DNA of 64,000 nt from contig CM043964.1 in the NCBI GenBank assembly GCA_014529385.2, positions 106,272,087 to 106,336,086 on the forward strand, given 5' to 3'. Under the pieces are notes generated by a model, which was given only the letters and a program-made list of their open reading frames with translations, made no database searches and was not told where the DNA came from. The translations under genes and the position numbers were made by a program. This DNA comes from Adiantum capillus-veneris. Its lineage: Eukaryota; Streptophyta; Polypodiopsida; Polypodiales; Pteridaceae. Below, piece by piece: positions 22,800 through 34,747 of this stretch. Each line of letters starts with the position of its first letter. Positions within the stretch are counted from its first letter, which is position 1.

Positions 22800-24990
22800 C
22801 AGCTAACCCTAAGGTCTTTAAGCTCCATTAGCTAGTCTTGCGCTTTGACAAACCATCTCTCATGGTATGCAGACATCTCTTGTACAAAGAAAGTTTGGTA
22901 ATCTTTCACATCCCCTATAGTCACCTTTACATTTGGACAAGCTTCGCACAGCTCCCCTGATGAGTTGTTTGCTGCACGGATCATCCATCCATGATTTATA
23001 TCAATTGGCCATTTTCCTTTTTGATATAGACGCTTTGACATAAGATTAATTTATGACCCATGATCTATCAGTGCAATGTATGGCTCTTCTAAGTCTCCCA
23101 CTTTCACTAGGGTCTCTGTAGCCACTCTTGCCCAATGACTCTTAGAGAAATAACTCTTGTGAGTGGTCTCGAATTTATCTTCATCATCCAAGAAGTGAAC
23201 CTGTTTTACTCCTCCCCTAGACTTATAGCATCCAACAACAGTTTCATCACCTTGCTTGCCATATACCTATACTCCTTGTGCATTTAAAGTCTCTTCTTCA
23301 CTATGTACATGGATAGATTCAGTAAGAGACTGTCTCTTCCTCTTGATGATATCAATTATCTCTTCATGGAACTCCCTCTTTGCTATTCCAAGGACCTTGC
23401 CCAAGGTAAATTCCACCTTACTGTTCAAAATCCTCTCTTCCAAAACCTTTTTGAGATCGGTTGCCGCATCTATGTCAGATTGGAGTTTGTAGGCCAGACC
23501 CTTTACTTTAGATTTCATTGCATCCTTCTTCTTGTCTTTAGAAGCTTCTTGCATAGGCACTTTGGGGACATGCATTTGTTGCGGGGAAGGTGATCTAGGA
23601 GGCACTGTGTCATTTTTACCCCCACTCCTCGTCGCCCATTTTGAAGGCCCTTCATCCCCATTCTCATGCCTACGTTTCTCTTCAACAATGGCCTCATTGG
23701 CTTGACATTTGGTAATGTATGCATGCACTGACAAAGAGTCTACAGGGTCGTTCCAACCTGTTTCTAGCCGAATGCAGTAAACCTCTTTAGTCATTTTACC
23801 CTTCATAGAAGATTCTATCGCCCATGGCCATAGTTCTCCAATCCCATTAGGTGCTTGTTCTCCAACCTTGACTCCTTTCTGCTTAATAGGCTCCACCTTC
23901 AACCCATAGGTGGCTGCCTCAACCATTGAGATGGCATGGCTAGTAGCCATGTCCTCAACTAGCTTCTTCATCCCACCTTTATCAAAGTTTGTCCCCAAGA
24001 GCTTACCTATTTCACTTAAGTGAATTTTGCCATCTTTAAAGAAAACAAGCTCCTTTGTCAAAGCATCTTTGAAACTTTCACAATCCCTCCTTCCATGGTC
24101 GGTACTATCACACCATATGCATCTATTTACAAATCCTTCTCTGTTTTGAGGTCATTGCACTGTAGATTGACCTGATGGTTGCCCCTTCTCTTCTAGCCTT
24201 GTAAGCTTTAACTTTAGCTCTTGCATTCCTTTAACAATATCATCGAGGATGGATTTATCACTCTTTGGAACCACAATCACAGGCTTCATGGGACTCTCGG
24301 GAACACTTGGGGCTTGAGTAGGGTTGACTATCATCTTGTCTCTTCGTCGTTGTCGCTTAGCTAGCAGTGAAATGGCGTCTTCGACCTCATTCCAAAGCCT
24401 TGTTCAACATCTTTGTCCTCAAGTAGTAGTTCTAGCTTCTCTTGAATCTCTTTACCTGCTGCCTGCAAAAATAGCTCCGTCTTCTCTGAGTTTAGGGTAA
24501 CCTTCTTAGTCCTTGAAAGTTGATCATAGCGGCATTCAAATTCCCTTAGCAGTTCGGTAGGTGAAAGTCACTCTTTTGGCCGAACTACCCACTCTAAAAA
24601 AGTCCTCTGTCTTCCATGAAATAATCTTCTTTCAAGGCTAATTTGAATGCTTCCCAAGTTGCCCCATGCTCATTTCTACTTCCCCTTACATGCTCTCTGA
24701 TCTCGGGAACCGGCCAGCTCAAAACTTTGCACCATCTCAGCTTCGGGCACTCGATGAAGCTCCATCTCCTTTACATATCCACAAAGATACTTTGTTACAT
24801 CTTTAACTTTGAATTGGTCTATTTTCTTCACCACAGATTGAAGCGCTTTGGTTGAGGAAAGCTCCCTCCTTTCCACAACTTGATGTTGCTACATAAACAC
24901 CGCAAAAGGTTGAAACATTTGCATTGTGATTGGATCAAACCGAACCCCCTGTTGCTCTTGTTGCTCCAGAGATTTAAAGCTTTAATTTGA
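22800..24990 (-). pseudogene. Gypsy-type Gag with zinc knuckle and protease start, broken
   Basis: On the minus strand, from about 24985: QQGVRFDPITMQMF, a stop, then VERRELSSTKALQSV and GATWEAFKLALKEDYF (frame broken). A CCHC knuckle CIWCDSTDHGRRDC lies near 24065-24110. It leads directly into the long frame 24061-23267 (LVFFKDGKIHLSEIGKLLG, then a Lys-rich stretch). Near 23060 ALIDHGS followed by a stop marks a retropepsin active site with His between Asp and Gly. The protease continues to about 22832. RT and integrase are missing. Confidence 0.75.
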
Positions 24991-25009
24991 AACCTTCAAT
25001 GATGCTTTT

Positions 25010-26800
25010 CAACCCTCACCCTAGCCTACTTTGCGTCAAGTTCACCAAACTTGTGTCAAGAAGTGCGGAGTGCGGCTAGGAAAGCATCGGGCCTCTGACT
25101 GTGAGAGTTCGCAGTAAAATCAAGCAAGTCATAGAAGATTTGAGGATAAAAACACACTAAAAAAGAACAAAAATCCAGCCATGAAAGCTTCTCTTTGAAA
25201 AAGAACCAAGATCAACTCAAAACTCTTGTGTGTGTGATGATTTGGTGTAGCCTCACTGCCAATTACACAGTTGCAGTGCTCTTTCGCCCTGATAAAAACC
25301 CTATAGAAACTCTTCAATTCTCCATCGTAGGCATTTCATGAAAGATTTAGAACTTCATTATTCATTCCCAAGTAGGTATTTGAAGAGGGTAAACCCTAAT
25401 TGGTGGCCTCATAGCCTCGAATACATGGTTCAAACAACACAGGATTGCACTAGCATACCTTAGGTGCAGGCTTTGTATCCCTTCACAGAGGAGCTTATAG
25501 TGCTGATATCCCTCTTCTAACATGTTCCCTCACTCCTCATAGTCACGACACCGTGAGTGATGTGGCATTTTGAGCCATTTTTGACCAATTTTGGCTCATT
25601 TTTTACCATTTTATGGTCTTTTTTTTTTGTCATTTCTAGCCCAAAAATGCCCTTTTTGCCCGTAAAAAACCCAAACGAGCTGGGAAAAATCCCTATACTT
25701 GTGGAAAAATCTCATTGGGCTTAAATTTCATATTGGACCTCATTTTACCACTTGCCAAGCACTCTGGATGCATCTCTTCCGTCGGCGCATAAAACCTGCT
25801 ATTTTCGGCTGAGATCACTCGCATTGAACTTTCTAGGCAAAATGAGCGTGCCACTTCGATACACTTGACATTTGTACATTTCTAAAGCAAAATAGGAATA
25901 TATTTATGTGAAAAGGAATGCCATAGTGCCATGTCTAGGGCCTCGCTGTCCTCGCAAGGTATACACGATTGCAATCGTGGCATCTATTTTCACATATATA
26001 CATCATAGCATTTGGTCCCACATAACAAAAGCATTGAGAGTGAGGTAGATATTTTTGTTTCACATTATGCACGTGCCGCGGCACGACACCGTGAGAGACT
26101 TCGAGTTCATAAGAGGGTTGAGACACCCTAGATCTATCCTCGCTACATCAGCTAATTCCACGATGAGCTCTTTAAGATGTAGGGTAAGGCCTTTCCACTG
26201 CTCACTTGTGGAAAATCACTTGTCTCCAAAAAATTGCACTGTATGGAGATGGGGCGATGCAAACGAGGCAACAACAACAACTACATTTGCATGCAATGGC
26301 TGCTACATGTGGCCCCATCATCATTATCAGATGACTGTGCATCTCAAAAGCATGTGTGAAAATAGACAACATGAGCATTCTTTGGACAATGGATAGCAAG
26401 CACCTTTGGAAACTATAGGCGAGTACGTCTATGAAAACTTCACCAAGGGATGGGTTTGCCATCACAGTAGCAAGAATATCTACCTTTTGTGCTATGATGT
26501 CAAGAGAAAATGAGGGGGTCTCAACACCTCCAGTTTATGTAGGGACCTCTTAATGATGGGTGGTGCATTCTTGCAGGGCTGAGAATCACGTGTTGCAAAG
26601 GCATGTTGGTAATAGGGAAATTTGAAGCTTCATGCATGGTACCCAAGGTCTTGACGATGGTAGGCTGCAGGTCCAAGACCAGAACACGGTGATTGATATG
26701 CTGCCTAATTAGAGACCGATATCATCTGCTTTTATTATAATTTTCATGCAAATGTGTTAGTATAAGACAAAGGGGATTGGACCATGCAACTCTCCACCCA
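25010..26800. other. Spacer, no recognised gene
   Basis: The stretch may hold the leader and LTR of the gag fragment to its left, but no primer site or LTR pair is evident. Frames at 26055-26396 and elsewhere have no recognisable domain. Confidence 0.35.
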
Positions 26801-26829
26801 GACATGCCATATATTCCAGAACCTTGGGT

Positions 26830-28070
26830 ATTACTCCTCTTAACCCTTGAAAATAAGCACTCAAGTAACTATACTCATGGTTTTGAGTATTGTTAATTGT
26901 TGCAAAGAGTAGTGGAGTGGGTTTAACAATGCTGTCATTGGTTACTATCGAGCAGCTAATAGCTTGATAATGGTTAATCCATATGCAAGTCTAAAAAGAA
27001 TCCATTATCAAGACCATAGTTCTCGTTGGTGTCACCCGTACCCTCCAAGCAAGCATGCCAGCTTAGATAACAAATCGCAATTCCACTTAATGAAAAACTC
27101 CAACCTTTCATAGATTACTCAAAGACCTCTGTTCTTAGGCAAGAAAAGAGAACCCTTAGTTCTGATACCAATGTTAAAGAATATAGAATTCCTTGCAAAC
27201 ACAACCGGATTAAACTATGAAAGGGGAGCATTCCTTTAAGAGGCTTCTTTAGAGGGGAACCATAGGTAGTGCAAGGTTGATTTTATTGCATCATTCACAC
27301 ATAAGAACATCAAATCATGCACTTAATTTGAAGAGAATAACACAATCAAGACTGACAAATTACTGAGGACTAAATTTGCTTGAAGTCAATCCCCCTCTAA
27401 ATTTGCGTTATAATTCTATGAATGGGAGCTTTGATTACAATAGCTTGCGATCTTTTGGAGCTTTCCTCAAATGAAGAAGATAATGAGCTTCATGATTCCA
27501 TGGTGTCACAACCCTCCTTCTCAATCCCTAAACACACCAACAGGGAGAAAAAATTGCGACGTTGGAGGTAGATGAGGGTGATGATAAGAATTTTCAAGCA
27601 AAGAAATAGTAATTTCTTATATGCTTACTCCATGAGCAAGCTCTTAGCATAGCTAGAATAATAGAGAAAAAGGAGAAGAACTTTAATATATTCACTTGCT
27701 TGGATTTGCATTTGTAACCAAGATCTTGTGCAAGGAAACCCACTCTTGAGCTCCCATGTGAGAGGGAGCGTGAGAACACTTAATTAGCCACCTTGAGCTC
27801 TTAATAATGAGAGAAAATGAGAGGATAAGTGAACAAAAATCCCCACAAACCCCCTTTCTTTCTCATACTTGCCAAAATCCTCAAATAGATTACTAGATAC
27901 ATGAACTGATGAGAAGTGAAAACTTTAAAAGTAATTATATACATAAACTTACACATGTTTCCCTCTTCCCTTACTATTCTTGAAATAAATTTCCCTCCCC
28001 TCCTTTTGACATGAATTTTCCAATTGAATATGTGCACACACTTGACATCAACCCATTAAACATATGCAAG
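26830..28070 (-). mobile_element. Leader and LTR of a relative of the 16-20 kb gypsy element
   Basis: The stretch 26830-27170 aligns with 20270-20611. Shared landmarks are GATTGCAAAGA/GTTGCAAAGA...AGTGG, TTGATAATGGTTAA..., AACCTTTCAT and CAAGAAAAGAGAA. It ends at a primer-site-like TGGTATCAGAAC (27159-27170). An LTR then starts TGTTAAAG at 27172 and extends to an undefined edge near 28 kb. No coding region remains. Confidence 0.65.
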
Positions 28071-28139
28071 CTATTTTGGACATTTGGTCTAGTCAAATTT
28101 GGAAGAGGACTAGAGTCAACTTTCTAAATATGGTGGTAG

Positions 28140-28390
28140 ACTTACCTTTAATTTTACTAGCTTGAGTGCATTAATAAAAATGACTCACCTTTAATTTTGC
28201 TAGCTTGAGTGCAAGACCTTTGCACTATCCTTTGGAGGCTTTATGAAGCTGATCTGAATTAGAGCCCGCTTGCTAATTTAAAACCTGTTAATTTAGCTCG
28301 AATGCAAAAGAGTTGCATATCCTTTGGAGGCTTTATGAAGCTAACCCAAACTAGAGCCCACTTGCTAATTTAGAACCTGATAAATTAGAA
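28140..28390. repeat. Local tandem duplications
   Basis: ACCTTTAATTTT-CTAGCTTGAGTGCA occurs twice about 48 bp apart (near 28145 and 28193). CCTTTGGAGGCTTTATGAAG...CTTGCTAATTTA occurs twice about 90 bp apart (near 28230 and 28320). The copies are diverged and non-coding. Confidence 0.7.
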
Positions 28391-29237
28391 AAAACTATGG
28401 TAAGTATTAAACTCACCCTTGGGCTTTAGAACTTCACCTCATGTAAAAAACCTCAGCACAGTGCTTTGGAGGTACTACGAAATTGGTCTCGACACTTACT
28501 AAATGTAATATAGACTATCTTTGGCAAGTTTAAATTTTACCCTAAGGCTACCCAAACTTCATACTTGGAGTCTAATGAATAAACTTGACTACTTGAAATT
28601 TACACATTTAATTTTTATTTTTAAACTCCTATAATTTCTTTAATTAGATCCTTTGGTCCTATACCTTTGATCAAAGTTGCTCAAGATAAATTTATGCTTC
28701 CTTGATCTGTACCTTTGATTTAAGATAATTAAATAGAAATATTCTTGCTCTTTTATAGTTTTCCTTCCTTTTGTCCCAAGCCTTTGACTTAACTAAGTCT
28801 ATAAGCACTTTAATCAAATCTTCTTGTTCTCATTTATTTTCCCTAGACTTAAGTGGCCAATTTAAGATGAAAAATACTTATAGAAAGTTAGAAATTATTT
28901 TTCATGATATAAATGAAGTGAGAATTCATGATGATGATGATATAATTGTGGCTAAGTGTGAGCTACGTCAAGTCTTGGACTCGTTGTTGATGAAGAAGAA
29001 AAGAGCTTAATATCACCTTTTGTAGAAGTTCATGGGAAAAGGATATGCAATAGTACTCTTGTTAGTCAACTGAATGGAAATTCTAATCTATTCAAGGACT
29101 GACTCGAAAGAAAGATCAAGTTTCAAGCAAGGACTTGTCTTTAATAGACTCTGATTGTGTTGTTCCACTTGAGAGCCCGTCTTTGAAGGAGAGCTCAAGG
29201 TGTAAGAGGAAATAAAAGCTAGGAAACACTAACAAAG
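28391..29237. other. Spacer, no recognised gene
   Basis: AT-rich. A plus-strand frame of 79 codons at 28771-29010 has no recognisable motif and is probably chance. Confidence 0.35.
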
Positions 29238-29345
29238 GCATGGCTAAATGTAATTGGTACTGAGGAAGAGTCACTTTTATGAGATGAAGTATTTGGCTAA
29301 ATGTACTTGTTGGTACTGAGGAAGAGTCATTTGTATGAGATAAAG
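29238..29345. repeat. ~55 bp tandem duplication
   Basis: TGGCTAAATGTA, then TTGGTACTGAGGAAGAGTCA, then ATGAGAT occur twice in succession, with small differences. Confidence 0.75.
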
Positions 29346-29877
29346 TTGAGGTCCGCTAAGAAGACGACAAGAGGACCTATCGATGTTCTTGATCATCCTA
29401 CTGATATAGAGATACATCTAGCACGGTACCAAAAGGCAAAGGGAACAAGACGCACATATGACCTTGTGGAAAACCAATGTGTATTCTTGTAATCCATAAT
29501 CTCCCTTGCTTGATACTTTATCTAAGATTTTATCTATATGTATAAGGCAGGCAGATTATGTTACTACTATGGAAATTATATGTAGGGGATTAGCTTAACG
29601 CTTCAATTTCCGTAGATAGGAGACTAACCTAGGACGTAAGGGACTATGTTTTCCTAACATGATACATGCAGATGCCATCCCCTCGCCAATATCAATGAAT
29701 CCCCCATGATATAGGCACCTCTTTATGCACTACATTTGATTATCCACCACTCATAAAAATAAGCAACAATGTATGGTGTATATCTTGGTACATCAAAACA
29801 ATGGTTGCATAGCATCTTCCTCCCAAAATACAAATTGACTAATCAAGGTACGCTTTGACTACATGTGGGACACCCTG
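29346..29877. other. Spacer, no recognised gene
   Basis: No repeat, RNA gene or domain is recognised here. Confidence 0.35.
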
Positions 29878-30070
29878 TAGCCGTTGCTTTCTGAATTATA
29901 ACCAACAAAAATGTATTTCACATCCTTGTTATCCGCATTTCTATGTTGTTGCTTGAACACTAAAGCATGGGCCAAGCAAACCATAAATATGCAAGTGACC
30001 ATAGAAGCTCAATAAAAGGCTTCTAGCCATTCCAAGTTTCATATTGAATCAATTCATGAAAGCCTCAAAC
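29878..30070 (-). pseudogene. Copia integrase C-terminal fragment
   Basis: The minus strand reads KYIFVGYNSESNGYR plus upstream traces of the same region. This matches the conserved CIFVGYSAESKG stretch of the 2.4-7.6 kb copia element and carries a tyrosine codon where that element has TAA. It is a short, isolated relic. Confidence 0.65.
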
Positions 30071-30522
30071 TCTACATACCGTAATTGTAGGAAATGAGAT
30101 AATAAGATCATGAAAAGATCTAGAAGAGCTTCAAAAAGATCATAAGCATGCAATGAGATCGAAATTTTCATGATAAGACCATGAAAAGGTCTACAAGAGC
30201 TTCAAAAAGATCATAAGCCTGTAACACCTGCGAGAGAGAGAGAGAGAGTCCCCAAATCAGTCGACCTTTTTTGTTTTAGCAAAAGTTGGCACTTATATGC
30301 ACATGCACATGTTTTGATCCTACCGCCTACATTTCCTCAAAATTGGGTTCTCCCCCTTTCTTTAGGGTTGATTTTGATGTGTGGTAACTTGATGGCGAAC
30401 TTACCCGTGTTCATATCATCCAAGCATGGGCATAATAGGTAGTTGTCGCTGAAAGCCCAAATCTTGGAAATGCACCACCTTCTAACAAAAAGTGTCATAT
30501 CATACAAAGAACATTGTATTTG

Positions 30523-32697
30523 TTAGAAAACAAATATACTAGGAATAGCACCATGATCTCTCTCCATAAGCTGTGTTATGACTTCGGGTTTCTGCTTTCC
30601 AAAAACCGCAATGCACTCATTCTCCGCCTGTTCGATGAGATAAGTTACCCGTACCTTTGGTTGACAAAAGATGCCGCTGTACACCAACCATGAAAGCTTG
30701 ATAACAAAGGAAAAATTCCAAGGACATCCAGGAACACAAGCCCTTAAGGCTTCCATGAGCTCGATTGAAGTTTCAAAGGACTCCCTGAAGTGGGTTGGGT
30801 CCACTACGCCCCAGTCTCTAAACCATTGAGCAAAAAAAGCTGATGAATAGCTTGCTAACAGCCATTTCTTCTCTACACTACTCAAGACACTTAGAGAAGC
30901 AATCTTGCTTGTGATTTTCTTATACAGTTTGAAGAGCTCTCTGCAAGCAGACATAAGTTTCACACTTTTCCTGAACTCGGTATTATTCTTCATGGCCAAA
31001 ACATACTCTCTTTTCCCCTTTTCAAATTGAGAACAGAAGCTTGTATTCAAGTCCTGGAGGTGACTTTCGACAGATTTCTCTACCTGGCACCGCTTGCAGA
31101 TACACTCAAAATTCCATGCTTTTGCCCTAGCTTTGCGATACTCCAGAGGAAATGTTGGGTTAAAGTACGGCATAGTGATCTCTTCGCCGGCTTTAATTTC
31201 CGTTGCAGCGTGAATGAGGAGGCCTTTACCCACATGAAACCTGGCAGCATTGGGAGTGCACGAGTGATTGATGTAAGAAGGAAGCAACCAAATTCCAGCA
31301 CAGCAGAAGTCATACATCATGGGCTCTTGATTAAACCCATTGCTCTTCACAATCTTCATTATGAGAGCAATGTCGACTTCCAGAGCATTCACAGTTTCAC
31401 TTGCTCTTGCATTCTTCATGAATGTGTCCATAGAAGGTACCTCCATGCTTGCGGCATCCCCAGATGAAGCAAGGTTGAAGACTTGACGCAAAAGAACCGA
31501 AGAATCTTTACCCTTTTTAACAAGCTCAGAAACCAAATCTTCCTGCATTAGTTCTGCAATCTTTTCTGTCGCAAAAGCATTGTGAACTGGCGATCTTCTC
31601 ACATCATGCACCGCAAAAGCCAGCGCGTTGCTAGCAAGAAGAAGCTCACCGGGCCTCACTTTTGCAGTCGCAAACAAGCCCCTTCCCCGCCCATCTTCAG
31701 TCTGCCTGACCACAACAGGGCCTACATAGTCCGAAAACTTTGGGATGATTTTTCTGTTCAACACAAAATCGGAGAGCCCTTTGATCATTTCGGAAGCAAT
31801 ATTTGCACTCTTCATTGTGTCCAAAAAAGCTCGAATTTCAGAGAGCTCTGGATGACGAGAGAGAAGCTCTTCCAGACATGCGGATGCATCTTGGAAGCGC
31901 GTCATGCCATGCAAAGCTCTCCCTTTTCGGTACTTGCTCTTCAAATGATCAGGATCAATCGACAAAGCGGCATCACAATCAATCAAGGCTTCTTCGTACA
32001 AACCAAGCTTCATACGAGCTTCAGCCCTATTTGAATAAGCAGCCAGCAAAAGGCTCTGATTTTCTCCCTTCTCCTTCCCCTCCTGGACTATCCTTATGAT
32101 GCATTCACCATAATACTGAATGGCCTTACTCCAATCTTGGCTAGCAAAGAACGCGTTACCTTTTTCTTTCAGCTGAAGAGGACCATCGCCACCACCATAC
32201 ATGTTGCCCTGACATGCATAGCCATCTGCAATCTTCTCCACATTGGCAGGGTTCTCTACTCGGATAGCAAGGAGGCCATCCGCAGCCCGCTTCAAGTAGG
32301 GCTCTTTGATGGCGATGCGAGTATTCTTAGGGTAGAGCTTATGGACAGAAGAAGGGGAAGTCGAAGCATGGTTATAGACAGATACACGTACAGCCAAGGA
32401 AGGGTTTTGCTCATCTTGGAGGACGGTCGCGATGGCAGTCATGGCAAAGGCATCGACAATGAGGGTACCGAAGAGGGCACAGCCATGGTGGACCTCGCCC
32501 ACCTTGAGCTCAGAGAGGGAAACGGAGCGCAGGGCTTGTAGGGCAGGGGAAGAGGGCCGGGGAAGCGGGTCTTTGAAAGAAAGGTTGGCGAGGGGACGGC
32601 CACCAACTAAAGCTTGCATAGCAGAATAAGCGTCGGCGCCCTGTCTGTGAACCAGCAGGACAGCCTCTTTTTTGAGCTCCTCCTTCGAAGCCGCCAT
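30523..32697 (-). CDS. TPR- and SET-domain protein (SMYD-like)
   Basis: A complete 724-codon intronless frame. Residues about 173-290 form tetratricopeptide repeats (KEKGNAFFASQDWSKAIQYY, YSNRAEARMKLGLYEEALID, then a third helix pair), a protein-interaction scaffold. Residues about 325-512 form a SET methyltransferase domain split by an insertion: GRGRGLFATAKVRPGE for cofactor binding, NHSCTPNAARF (477-487), and GEEITMPYF with the conserved tyrosine. Post-SET cysteines follow (CICKRC, 532-537). The arrangement resembles plant TPR-SET proteins of the SMYD type. A lysine methyltransferase role is inferred and the substrate is unknown. The start ATG at 32697 has a good context and is followed by a plausible N terminus. 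No frameshift or stop is present, so the gene looks functional. Confidence 0.93.
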   Translation of the reverse strand: MAASKEELKKEAVLLVHRQGADAYSAMQALVGGRPLANLSFKDPLPRPSSPALQALRSVSLSELKVGEVHHGCALFGTLIVDAFAMTAIATVLQDEQNPSLAVRVSVYNHASTSPSSVHKLYPKNTRIAIKEPYLKRAADGLLAIRVENPANVEKIADGYACQGNMYGGGDGPLQLKEKGNAFFASQDWSKAIQYYGECIIRIVQEGKEKGENQSLLLAAYSNRAEARMKLGLYEEALIDCDAALSIDPDHLKSKYRKGRALHGMTRFQDASACLEELLSRHPELSEIRAFLDTMKSANIASEMIKGLSDFVLNRKIIPKFSDYVGPVVVRQTEDGRGRGLFATAKVRPGELLLASNALAFAVHDVRRSPVHNAFATEKIAELMQEDLVSELVKKGKDSSVLLRQVFNLASSGDAASMEVPSMDTFMKNARASETVNALEVDIALIMKIVKSNGFNQEPMMYDFCCAGIWLLPSYINHSCTPNAARFHVGKGLLIHAATEIKAGEEITMPYFNPTFPLEYRKARAKAWNFECICKRCQVEKSVESHLQDLNTSFCSQFEKGKREYVLAMKNNTEFRKSVKLMSACRELFKLYKKITSKIASLSVLSSVEKKWLLASYSSAFFAQWFRDWGVVDPTHFRESFETSIELMEALRACVPGCPWNFSFVIKLSWLVYSGIFCQPKVRVTYLIEQAENECIAVFGKQKPEVITQLMERDHGAIPSIFVF

Positions 32698-33370
32698 TGA
32701 TGCAGGTCTCTGTGAAGCAGTAAGCTGGAGGGAATGAATAGGCTATGGATTAATGAGGTTCCAGCTTCCCGCTACTTTCAAGACTGGAGGGACTATATAG
32801 TATAACGTCTTCCTCTCCGCTGACATTGACAGCGGTCCAATAGCTTGCCACTATCTCACACCGGCATGGGCAAGAGGAGATCAATGGCCCACGTCCATTT
32901 CGGGGATCAGGCGCGATCTGGCCGTTCAATCGCTCTTCGAAAATTGGAAAATTAGGTGCTCGGCTACTCAAAACGTGTGAATTCGGACACCCCCCCTCTC
33001 TCCTCCCTCGAATTCGAACCCGAGACGTCATCTTTGCAAATCACCTTGACCACCACACTTGCGCGTGCTTGTTGAAAGCATTGGGAGATGAGTTTATGAT
33101 GAACCTGTCGCATTGTAAATTTGGGTCAGTTTAGTAAACTCGGGTGAATTGGTAAATTCGGGCGCTGTCGCAAGATCGACGGCCCACAATGCCCGCGCTC
33201 CCCGAAATAGGTGTGGTCATCGATCCCCTCGTGTCCATGCCCGTATGAGATAGTGCTGAGGCTCGCCCATCCTCATGACTAATTGACACCCCACTTTTCA
33301 CCTTGGATCTATGGTTATGAAGAGTTGGGGATGGCGGGATAGGTTCTCTGCCATCCGATCTCAGATGTAA
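32698..33370. promoter_or_regulatory. Upstream region of the TPR-SET gene
   Basis: A TATA-like ACTATATAG (about 32792-32800) lies some 95 bp upstream of the start codon in the right range for a core promoter. The rest holds no gene. Assignment of the TATA box is tentative because the motif is short. Confidence 0.35.
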
Positions 33371-33553
33371 TACAAAGTGAACACCAACTGAACTCCATTA
33401 AAGTGAATGTTTAGTGAACTTATGGTGAACACCATGTGAACTCCCTATGAACATCTTGTAATCTACAAATAGCATGTGAACACACTTATTCCAGAGTGAA
33501 CATAATGTGAACACATTCGTTGCAAAGTGAACACCATGTGAACTCCATTTCGA
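33371..33553. repeat. Cluster of GTGAAC short repeats
   Basis: About ten copies of GTGAAC or one-base variants occur in 180 bp, many as GTGAACACCATGTGAACTCC-like pairs spaced 10-20 bp. It looks like a degenerate short-period satellite. No coding frame crosses it. Confidence 0.7.
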
Positions 33554-33980
33554 CATTTTTACCGTTTGGTTCTATCCTCCCAGTACCATTTCAACAAACG
33601 CGCGATAGCTTAATAGTGGGGTAAGTGCCTTGCAAGCGGAATGTGATGGGATTGAGGCCCAAGGGCATCATCGACCACCCACTTTCTTTTTTCCTCAGCT
33701 TAATCGTACGGCCCATATTGTTCAGTGATTGTGCACCTTTGATCCCACCTCAAGAAGAGGATGCCACATAGTCATGAGGCTTGCCCATAGGCCATAGGGT
33801 CGAAAGGGTTGTCTATGTGTTAGAGGGCCCTTGAAGAGCTGAATACATCCCATAGACCACGACTCCGAGCAGGTAAGATATTTGCCTTCACTTTGTTATG
33901 CAAACATCACTAATGAGCCCAGTGTCATCTCTTTTCACTAGTTAGAGATGTAATACACATCCTGGGGGGTGGCTCCAAAC

Positions 33981-34386
33981 TCTCCTTTGAGGATGTATTG
34001 TTGTGTACCCTCCTATGCTTGGCTAGCTACACAAACAGGTTTAAATGGTCCCCCTAGAAGTGCTTGTATTGGTCCTTTGAGGATGTATTTTTGTGTGCCC
34101 TCCTATGCTTGGCTAGCTACACAAACAGGTTTAAATGGTCCCCCTCCTATGCTTGGCTAGCTACACAAACATGTTTAAATGGTCCCACTAGAAGTGCTTG
34201 TATTGGTCCTTTGAGGATGAATTGTTATGTGCCCTCCTATGCTTGACTAGCTACACAAACAGGTTTAAATGGTCCCTTTAGAAGTGCTTGTATTGGTCCT
34301 TTGAGGATGTATTGTTGTGTGCCCTCCTATGCTTGGCTAGCTACACAAGCAGGTTTAAATGGTCCCCCTAGAAGTGCTTGTATTGG
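33981..34386. repeat. 90 bp minisatellite, about 4.5 copies
   Basis: Units start with GGTCCTTTGAGGATG at 33981 (slightly altered), 34071, 34205 and 34295. Each holds CCCTCCTATGCTTGGCTAG, CTACACAAACAGGTTTAAATG and CCCCCTAGAAGTGCTTG. An extra partial unit (about 44 bp) sits inside the second copy. The plus-strand frames across it are repeat artefacts. Confidence 0.92.
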
Positions 34387-34510
34387 GTCTATGGGGATCC
34401 CTTTAAAGGCTCCTTTAGAGGGGCCTATAATTGTAGCACATGCGCCCCGTACTTGATGAGTAACACAAACCGTTGCTTCTTTGTTAGGGGTGATTCAACC
34501 ACCCCATACA

Positions 34511-34747
34511 TTAAAGAAACACTGGTACGACAGGTTGTGGAGGGTTTTTGTTGAGCGCATGCGTGACAAAACGTTGGTTGTTGTTAGCGAGCCCCTTCAT
34601 GTTTTTTATATCTTTAAATTCATTTAAGTGATTTATTAACTTTTGGGCGGCGTGGTTATAATCTATTAAATTTGTAGAATCACTTGATACTAGCATGTCA
34701 TCGGGTATAATCTGTAGAGGACTTTGTTGCAATATGTTTACTTTCAT
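34511..34747 (-). CDS. Hypothetical short ORF
   Basis: Seventy-eight codons with ordinary protein composition (IIPDDMLVSSDSTNLIDYNH, HLNEFKDIKNMKG). I recognise no domain. It lies in AT-rich spacer without promoter evidence and could be a fragment of a larger decayed gene or chance. Confidence 0.22.
   Translation of the reverse strand: MKVNILQQSPLQIIPDDMLVSSDSTNLIDYNHAAQKLINHLNEFKDIKNMKGLANNNQRFVTHALNKNPPQPVVPVFL

Noticed and set aside
26055-26396. 113-codon plus-strand frame
   Set aside because: Low-information composition, no domain and no neighbouring support.
31027-32541. Plus-strand frames of 98-150 codons
   Set aside because: They lie antisense to the intact TPR-SET gene, lack domains and are shadows of its codon bias.
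33981-34386. CRISPR-like spaced repeats
   Set aside because: The units are contiguous 90 bp minisatellite copies in a plant genome, without short repeats and unique spacers.
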